Shown piece after piece: positions 35,890-40,579 of a stretch of 40,579 nucleotides of DNA (the first letter of the stretch is position 1; every line of letters starts with the position of its first letter). Where the stretch lies: NCBI GenBank assembly GCA_002238685.1, contig MPMV01000040.1, positions 1-40,579 of the forward strand, given 5' to 3'. This DNA comes from a bacterium EF100-94H03 bin56. Lineage in GTDB: Bacteria > Pseudomonadota > Alphaproteobacteria > SP197. A program made the position numbers and the translations under genes. Below the pieces are notes generated by a model. It was not told the DNA's origin and made no database searches. It saw nothing but the letters and a program-made list of their open reading frames with translations.

Positions 35890-36244
35890 CGTTCCATCTC
35901 CCCGGTTGTTCACCGTTTCATGCGCCATCCGTTTCCTCGCTGTCAAACATCCTCCGCGCACTTTGACGGTGACATTCCAGGGTGTGACCCAAAAGGTCAT
36001 CACTGACAGCGCCACGAACACCGAACAACGCGCCACTTTCCCTCTCGCGAATACATCACGTTATCCGATAGATGAGCGGCCTGTCAACACCCTTGTTGCG
36101 CGGACTCAATGACCCCAAAATGTGGCTCATATATCGATCAGGAGTTGCATTTCCGGAAAAACACCATACTCAATACATGATACGCTGTGAGAGGGTCATT
36201 CTGCGGATCTTCGAGGCATCTGCCATCGCGTATGTCACTCCACC

Positions 36245-36269
36245 CTGGGTAGACACCCGGTAATCTTGC
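36245..36269 (+). other. oriT/nic-like motif (tentative)
   Basis: A small inverted repeat (CTGGGT-agac-ACCCGG, one mismatch, 36245-36260) is directly followed by TAATCTTGC, which resembles the P-type nic consensus (Y)ATCYTGY with one difference. In IncP-like oriTs a stem is followed by such a site. The match is short and could be chance; supported mainly by nearby mobilisation-like genes. Confidence 0.25.
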
Positions 36270-36368
36270 GCTTTCCTAAGTCCACGGACATGTTGCCAGT
36301 CCGCCATGTGGTCACCGCATCCGCACCCTTGCGGGCTGACGCAGAGCATCGATCCGTGCCATGATCAC

Positions 36369-36585
36369 CTGACCATAAAGTGACAACAAGAACGAGGGTG
36401 AACGTCGAGGCCGGCCGGACCACAAGAAGGCCACAAGAGGGATCCCGTACCATCGCTCATGGTGGCCACAAGCTGACCATAAGAATGTTCTTGCGGCATC
36501 GGTGTGGGCGACCCCAATGTGACCATAAGAAGGGTCTTTCACCATCAGTCGCCGTGACCACAGCCTGACCACAGCCTGACCACAG
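36369..36585 (+). repeat. Array of short direct repeats, consensus TGACCAYAAG
   Basis: Copies in the same orientation: CTGACCATAAAG (36369), GGACCACAAGAAGG (36417), GGCCACAAGAGG (36429), GGCCACAAG (36464), CTGACCATAAGAA (36473), TGTGACCATAAGAAGG (36519), GTGACCACAG (36554), and CCTGACCACAG twice in tandem (36564, 36575), plus a diverged GTGACAACAAG (36380). The last copy runs into the AGGAG ribosome-binding site of the first ribbon-helix-helix gene. Likely binding sites for those proteins, as operators or as part of an origin of transfer or replication. Confidence 0.7.
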
Positions 36586-36594
36586 GAGCAGCCC

Positions 36595-36897
36595 ATGAAG
36601 GACACCACGAGGAAGCAGCGCACGGTGATGATGACCGATGCCGAATGGCAGGACCTCAAGGAGACCGCCGCAGCCGCCGGCATGCGCGTCTCGGCCTTCA
36701 TCATCCACCGCCTCGCGGTGGCGAGCGGCACTGCCGACGACGCCCGCATCGGCGACACGCTGGCCCGCATGGAGCGCTCGCTCGCCTGTCTCGAGGAGAT
36801 CGAGCGGCTGCGCCTCGCCGATGACCCGGACGCCTGGAAGGCCGTCAGCGAGAGGGTGGACGCCCGTCTCGCACGGATGAGGAGGCTCGACCGGTGA
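36595..36897 (+). CDS. Ribbon-helix-helix protein, MobC-like
   Basis: A 100-residue protein with an N-terminal ribbon-helix-helix pattern: KQRTVMMTDAEWQDLKETAAA, then GMRVSAFIIHRLAV, followed by a helical, probably coiled-coil tail. The pattern matches plasmid mobilisation accessory proteins (MobC) and antitoxin-type repressors. AGGAG lies seven bases before ATG 36595, at the edge of the repeat array. Overlaps the next gene by four bases. Confidence 0.6.
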   Translation: MKDTTRKQRTVMMTDAEWQDLKETAAAAGMRVSAFIIHRLAVASGTADDARIGDTLARMERSLACLEEIERLRLADDPDAWKAVSERVDARLARMRRLDR

Positions 36898-37202
36898 CCG
36901 GCGACCGCGCCCGACAACACAACTACTACTGCACTGCGAAACAGCAGGCGATCCTCGCCAGGCGGGCGAAGAAAGCCGGCATGAGCCGTTCGGCGTTCAT
37001 GGTCGCCTGCGCGCTCCACGACGAACCGGCCGGCGCGGAGCTGATGCCGGCGCCGGCGGAACAAAAGGCTCTCCTCGGACATCTCCCGGCCACGGCCGAT
37101 ATGGTGACGCGCCTGATGGCGCCGGTTCCGGATCTCGGCATGTCCGTCATCGACGCGCTCGAGTTCCTCTGCCGCCTGAAGACGCCGGAGACGGACCCGT
37201 GA
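36894..37202 (+). CDS. Ribbon-helix-helix protein, second of three
   Basis: A 102-residue protein starting at GTG 36894 inside the previous stop codon (GTGA). HNYYCTAKQQAILARRAKKAG followed by MSRSAFMVACAL is again a ribbon-helix-helix. The remainder is unrecognised. It overlaps the third gene by four bases. Confidence 0.55.
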   Translation: MTGDRARQHNYYCTAKQQAILARRAKKAGMSRSAFMVACALHDEPAGAELMPAPAEQKALLGHLPATADMVTRLMAPVPDLGMSVIDALEFLCRLKTPETDP

Positions 37203-37630
37203 CGCGCCGTCCGAAGAGAGAGGGCAAGTACTCGCTTTCCTGCAGGGACGAGGACTGGGTGAGGATCAAGGCCCGGGCATCGCACGCCGGCAGCACGTCC
37301 GTCTCCGCCTTCATCGTCGAGGCCGCCCTGGCGGTCGATCCCACCCGGCCCCGCATGGATGTCGCCCTTGCCATGGAACAGCAGGAGACCATCACGGAAG
37401 CCGCCCGGCGGCTGATCGCGCATCTTCCACCGGAGAAGGCGACGCCGCTCTGGAAGACCCTCCACGGGCGCATCTCGTTTCTTGTCCGCATGGCGATGGA
37501 CGACATGCTCGACCAGGGACGCCGGGACGTTCTCGAACGCCAACTCGACCGCCAGTTCGGCGCCGGCTCCGGCGCGCGCATGGTCACCGCCTACCTGGAG
37601 CGCACCGGGCACGACGACAGACCGGAATAG
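37199..37630 (+). CDS. Ribbon-helix-helix protein, third of three
   Basis: A 143-residue protein starting at GTG 37199 (GTGA overlap). GKYSLSCRDEDWVRIKARASH and STSVSAFIVEAALAV give the N-terminal fold; the C-terminal two thirds is helical (LERQLDRQFG) and unrecognised. It ends 12 bases from the convergent large gene. Three coupled paralogous DNA-binding proteins may assemble on the repeats as a relaxosome-like or partition-like complex (inference). Confidence 0.55.
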   Translation: MTRRPKREGKYSLSCRDEDWVRIKARASHAGSTSVSAFIVEAALAVDPTRPRMDVALAMEQQETITEAARRLIAHLPPEKATPLWKTLHGRISFLVRMAMDDMLDQGRRDVLERQLDRQFGAGSGARMVTAYLERTGHDDRPE

Positions 37631-37641
37631 TCTCCGGCCGT

Positions 37642-40579
37642 TCACATGGAGAGACCGCCACCGCGGCGGCGCGACTGGGCGCGTACCATCTCCTCGATCT
37701 CCTTGCGCCTCTGTTCACGACGCACCGAGTCGTCCGGCTCGCCATGGGCGGCCCGTGTCTTCCCGAAGAGAGCGATCGCCTCCTCGAACGCCTCAACCGT
37801 GCCCTGGCCGTCGTGGAGAACCGTGCGGCAATCACCTCCGGTCAGCACCTTGCGGGCCCGCTCCTCAAGGCTCCGGGAGTCCCTGTGCCACCGGGCCCAG
37901 GCGTGGCTCTGCTGCAGGGGGAGAGCCTCGCTCCGTGCCGCCCCGTCGAGCGATGCCGCTTCAGCGTTGTGGGACTGCAGTTCGCCCAGCAGGCTGGCGA
38001 CCCTGCGCCGGGTCTCATGGATCTCGTTGTGACGATTGATCTCGCCGCGAAGCACCGGGCGCCGCGGGTCCTTCCGCTTGAGGCCCTGCTCAAGGCGATA
38101 CATCTCCTGCATGATCCCGGCATAGTCCGCCGTCATGGCCGGATGCACGGTGGCGCCTGCGGCGACCGCGTTGTCGTGGAGACGCAACAGCAGCCAGCCC
38201 GGCAAGCCGTCGAGGCGGTCGCTGGCCGCATATTCTGCCCTGACCCGCGATGCCACGCCGTTCTCGTCCACGCGGGCGATCAGCGCAGCGTCCGCTGCAT
38301 CGATCTCCGCCGCCACCGCCTCCGCGGCTTCGCGCCACCGCTTCCATGCCTTGTTGAACCGGCGGTTGAGCGGCCGCGACGAGCGGCCCTCGCGTTCCAG
38401 CAGGGAGCGCCGCGCATCGTCGACCTCGGCGGCGCGTTCGACCAGCTCCCTGGCTTCGGCGACGGACCGCTCGTGTTCGGCCAGTCCTTCAAGGGCCGGA
38501 CGGAGATCGTGCAGCATGATCGCATGGCGCGGGAGACCGTCCGCCAGGTCGCACAGGTCCTCCGCCAGGGCCGTGTCGTCCCGGTACAGGAAGGGGGACG
38601 TCGCGCGGCCGCCGATGCGGGCGATACTCCATCTATAGAGAAGGGCGCGGGCCCGTTCCTCGAAAGCGATGAGGTCCTTGAGGAGCGCGGCCGTCTCCGG
38701 GAGTGCCGGATCCGCTTCCGTCACCGCGCGCCAGGCGCCGATGGCCCTTTGCGTCTCGTGGCACCAGACCCTGATCCTGGTGAGCTCCGCCGCCGTCTCC
38801 TCCATCGGCTCGTGGCAGGCACGATAGTCATCGAGGGCCTTGGCAAAGCGCGCTGACGCCTTCTCCCGTTCCGCGGTCCGCGCCTCGTGGCGATCGAGTT
38901 CCTCCGCTGCCGCCTCAAGCGACGACAGCATCACCCCATGGCGGGGAACGCTGGCCTGCAGGGTGCGCAAGTTCGCGGCCAGGGCCTCGCCGCCCGGGTT
39001 GTGGAAGGGGGATGCCGCGCCGCCGGCGACGTCGGCATTGTTCCACCGCGCATGGAAGTCGCGGGCGCGCTCTTCGAAGGCGATGATGTCCTCGAGGACC
39101 GTTGCCTCAGTTGACAGCGCCGGATCCCTCTCGCCCGTCTCCGTCATGCCACGCCAGGCGCCGATGGCCCGTTCCGTCTCGGCACACCAGCCCCTGATGC
39201 CGGAGAGCTGCTCGTCAGTGCTCAGCATCGGCGCGTGACAGGCGCGATAGTCGTCAAGGGCTCCTCTGATCGCGGCGGCGGCTTTCTGCCATTCAGCGAT
39301 CCTCATCTCGTGGCGGTCGAGTTCCCCGGCTGCCAACTGAAGCGACGACAGCATCACCGCGTGGCGGGGTAGACCGGACTGCAGCGAGCGCAAGTCCGCG
39401 GCGAGGGAATCGCCTTCAACCCCGACGAACGGGTTGGCCTTCCCGTCGTCGCCCCTGGCACGTCCCAAGCTGACGGCAACGTCGCGGGCGCGTTCCTCGA
39501 AGGCGATGATGTCTTCAAGGGCCGCTACCGTGTCCGACAACGCCGGATCCCTCCCGCCCGTCTCCGTCATCGCCCGCCATGTCTCGATGGCCTCCTTCGT
39601 GCGAGCGCACCAGCCCCTGATGCCGGAGAGCTGCTCGTCCGTGCTCGGCATCGGCGCGTGACAGGCGCGATAGTCATCAAGGGCTCCTCCGATCGCGGCG
39701 GCGGCTTCCTCCCGTTCGGCGATTCTCATCTCGTGGCGGTCGAGTTCTTCGGCTGCCGTCCGAAGCGACGACAGCAGCATGCAAGAGCGGGGGAGGCCCA
39801 TCTGCAGCGAGCGCAGATCCGCGGCCAGGGCTTCGCCTTGCTCCCCGAGGAACGGGTTGGCCTTCCCGTCATCGCCCCTGGCACGTCCCAACCTGACGGT
39901 CACGTTGAGGGCACGTTTTTCGAAGGCGATGATGTCCTCAAGGACCGTTGCCGTCTCCAAGACAGCAGGATCCCTTTCAGCCGTTTCCGTCATGGCCCGC
40001 CAGGTGTCGATGGCCACCCTCGTCTTGCTGCACCAGACCATGATGTTCGAGGCCTGCGACCAGGGCAGGACATCAGACTCCGTGTGGCGGGACGCATAGT
40101 CATCGAGAGCCTCGCCGATACGCGCCGCCGCATTCTCCCGTTCCCCGATCCGGACCCGGTGGCGGGCGAGGATCCCGGTCAGGGCCTGAGGCGGGGTCTC
40201 GCCGTCCGGCGTGGCGTCGACGAGACGCTGGGCTCGTGTCAGAAGGGGAGCGTTCGTGGCGAGATCGAGTGCTTCCATGCCACGCTCGCCCGCCTTTTTC
40301 TCGAAAGCGGCCCAGTCGGCGAGCAGCGCCGCCACCTCGTCGTCAAACTTCAGAGCCTCTTCGAGACGGGCCGTGACGACGAACCAGGTGCGTTCCCGTT
40401 CACCTTCCCGGACTTCCGCCTGCTGCCAGGCGTCGATGGCGGCGACAGCACGCGCCCGCCATGCCTCGTAGCCCTCGGCCTGGTGAAGAGGCTGGCCCTG
40501 CGCCAGGTCCCTCAACGCCCGGCGTTCATCCCTCACGGCGCCAAGATTGGCTTCGACCCGGTCGAACAGGGCCAGGGCC
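37642..40579 (-). CDS. C-terminal part of a very large repetitive protein, possibly a relaxase tail (5' end outside the window)
   Basis: The frame is open to the window edge and encodes at least 978 residues. It is rich in Glu, Arg and Ala, mostly helical, and consists of four ~141-residue tandem repeats followed by a unique ~275-residue C-terminus ending in EEMVRAQSRRRGG. No catalytic motif is in view. Similar helical Arg/Glu-rich tails occur in large MobA/TraA-type relaxases, and the convergent MobC-like genes support that, but the relaxase domain would lie outside the window. It could instead be a structural or coiled-coil protein. Confidence 0.6.
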   Translation of the reverse strand, partial: ALALFDRVEANLGAVRDERRALRDLAQGQPLHQAEGYEAWRARAVAAIDAWQQAEVREGERERTWFVVTARLEEALKFDDEVAALLADWAAFEKKAGERGMEALDLATNAPLLTRAQRLVDATPDGETPPQALTGILARHRVRIGERENAAARIGEALDDYASRHTESDVLPWSQASNIMVWCSKTRVAIDTWRAMTETAERDPAVLETATVLEDIIAFEKRALNVTVRLGRARGDDGKANPFLGEQGEALAADLRSLQMGLPRSCMLLSSLRTAAEELDRHEMRIAEREEAAAAIGGALDDYRACHAPMPSTDEQLSGIRGWCARTKEAIETWRAMTETGGRDPALSDTVAALEDIIAFEERARDVAVSLGRARGDDGKANPFVGVEGDSLAADLRSLQSGLPRHAVMLSSLQLAAGELDRHEMRIAEWQKAAAAIRGALDDYRACHAPMLSTDEQLSGIRGWCAETERAIGAWRGMTETGERDPALSTEATVLEDIIAFEERARDFHARWNNADVAGGAASPFHNPGGEALAANLRTLQASVPRHGVMLSSLEAAAEELDRHEARTAEREKASARFAKALDDYRACHEPMEETAAELTRIRVWCHETQRAIGAWRAVTEADPALPETAALLKDLIAFEERARALLYRWSIARIGGRATSPFLYRDDTALAEDLCDLADGLPRHAIMLHDLRPALEGLAEHERSVAEARELVERAAEVDDARRSLLEREGRSSRPLNRRFNKAWKRWREAAEAVAAEIDAADAALIARVDENGVASRVRAEYAASDRLDGLPGWLLLRLHDNAVAAGATVHPAMTADYAGIMQEMYRLEQGLKRKDPRRPVLRGEINRHNEIHETRRRVASLLGELQSHNAEAASLDGAARSEALPLQQSHAWARWHRDSRSLEERARKVLTGGDCRTVLHDGQGTVEAFEEAIALFGKTRAAHGEPDDSVRREQRRKEIEEMVRAQSRRRGGGLSM
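38467..40152 (-). repeat. Four ~423-bp in-frame tandem repeats within the large gene
   Basis: Units at 39727-40152, 39304-39726, 38884-39303 and 38467-38883. Each encodes R(I/T)(A/G)ERE..., ALDDYRACH, a WC..T..AI.(T/A)WRAMTET motif, LEDIIAFEERA, LGRARGDDGKANPF (lost in the last two) and LPRH.(V/I)ML(S)SL..A..ELDRHE. The first three are most alike, with nearly identical DNA blocks, indicating recent duplication. Confidence 0.8.

Larger units (their letters stand above)
35890..36594. other. Long non-coding region before the ribbon-helix-helix genes
   Basis: About 700 bases with lower GC between roughly 36000 and 36240. No gene is recognised. It contains the presumed SDR promoter, an oriT-like motif (36245-36269) and the direct-repeat array (36369-36585), so it looks like a boundary between chromosome and a mobile element. 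Confidence 0.5.

Noticed and set aside
37744..38856. A 370-codon plus-strand frame opposite the large repetitive gene
   Set aside because: Explained as a GC-driven shadow; the minus-strand frame is continuous, repeat-structured and open to the window edge.
38467..40152. CRISPR-like regularity of repeats
   Set aside because: Units are ~423 bases, in frame and coding; there are no short repeats with unique spacers and no cas genes.

Overview
The window looks like the chromosome of a GC-rich alphaproteobacterium, probably from a Rhodospirillales-like lineage. The core block rpsP-rimM-trmD-rplS-leuC-leuD-leuB-asd (12131-18309) is an alphaproteobacterial gene order, and the rest of the window is transport and catabolism genes (TRAP, BMP-type ABC), Tat-exported binding proteins and a mobilisation-like module. 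Species cannot be fixed from sequence alone.

Layout. 1-4467: a TbpB-like surface-protein fragment with a terminator, then a phytanoyl-CoA-dioxygenase-type gene divergent from a coupled pair (3-hydroxyisobutyrate-dehydrogenase family enzyme and serine beta-lactamase/esterase-type hydrolase). 4468-5876: a HlyU-family gene, then a decayed stretch with a frameshifted small membrane protein and a scrap of a dimethylglycine/sarcosine-dehydrogenase-like flavoenzyme. 5877-11916 (minus strand): a ureohydrolase (agmatinase/guanidinobutyrase type), a double cupin and a TRAP transporter, with an AAA+/DUF4143 ATPase inserted between the TRAP membrane and binding-protein genes. 12131-18309: the ribosome/tRNA-modification/leucine/aspartate-semialdehyde block. 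18543-20721: a VapBC-type toxin-antitoxin pair next to a truncated ABC ATPase, an IS630-type transposase scrap and an orphan Tat-exported ABC binding protein. 20722-25147: an RND/MMPL exporter, a DJ-1/PfpI protein and a GNAT.

25291-35889 is the most notable part: a dense vitamin B6 island. A pyridoxal kinase gene is divergent from a plus-strand operon encoding a GMC flavoprotein (predicted pyridoxine 4-oxidase), a complete BMP-family ABC importer (binding protein, double ATPase, two permeases) and a 4-pyridoxolactonase. Opposite them lie genes for pyridoxamine-pyruvate aminotransferase and pyridoxal 4-dehydrogenase. Together these can take pyridoxine and pyridoxamine through pyridoxal and 4-pyridoxolactone to 4-pyridoxic acid. 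The linked ABC system is a candidate B6 importer from a family usually associated with nucleosides. The start of the oxidase gene lies in a long-range inverted repeat whose upstream arm pairs with its Shine-Dalgarno sequence.

35890-40579 looks like the edge of a mobilisable element: an array of short direct repeats (consensus TGACCAYAAG), three translationally coupled ribbon-helix-helix genes, and convergently the C-terminal ~980 residues of a very large protein built from ~141-residue tandem repeats, possibly a relaxase tail, running off the window end. No tRNA, rRNA or CRISPR array was seen.
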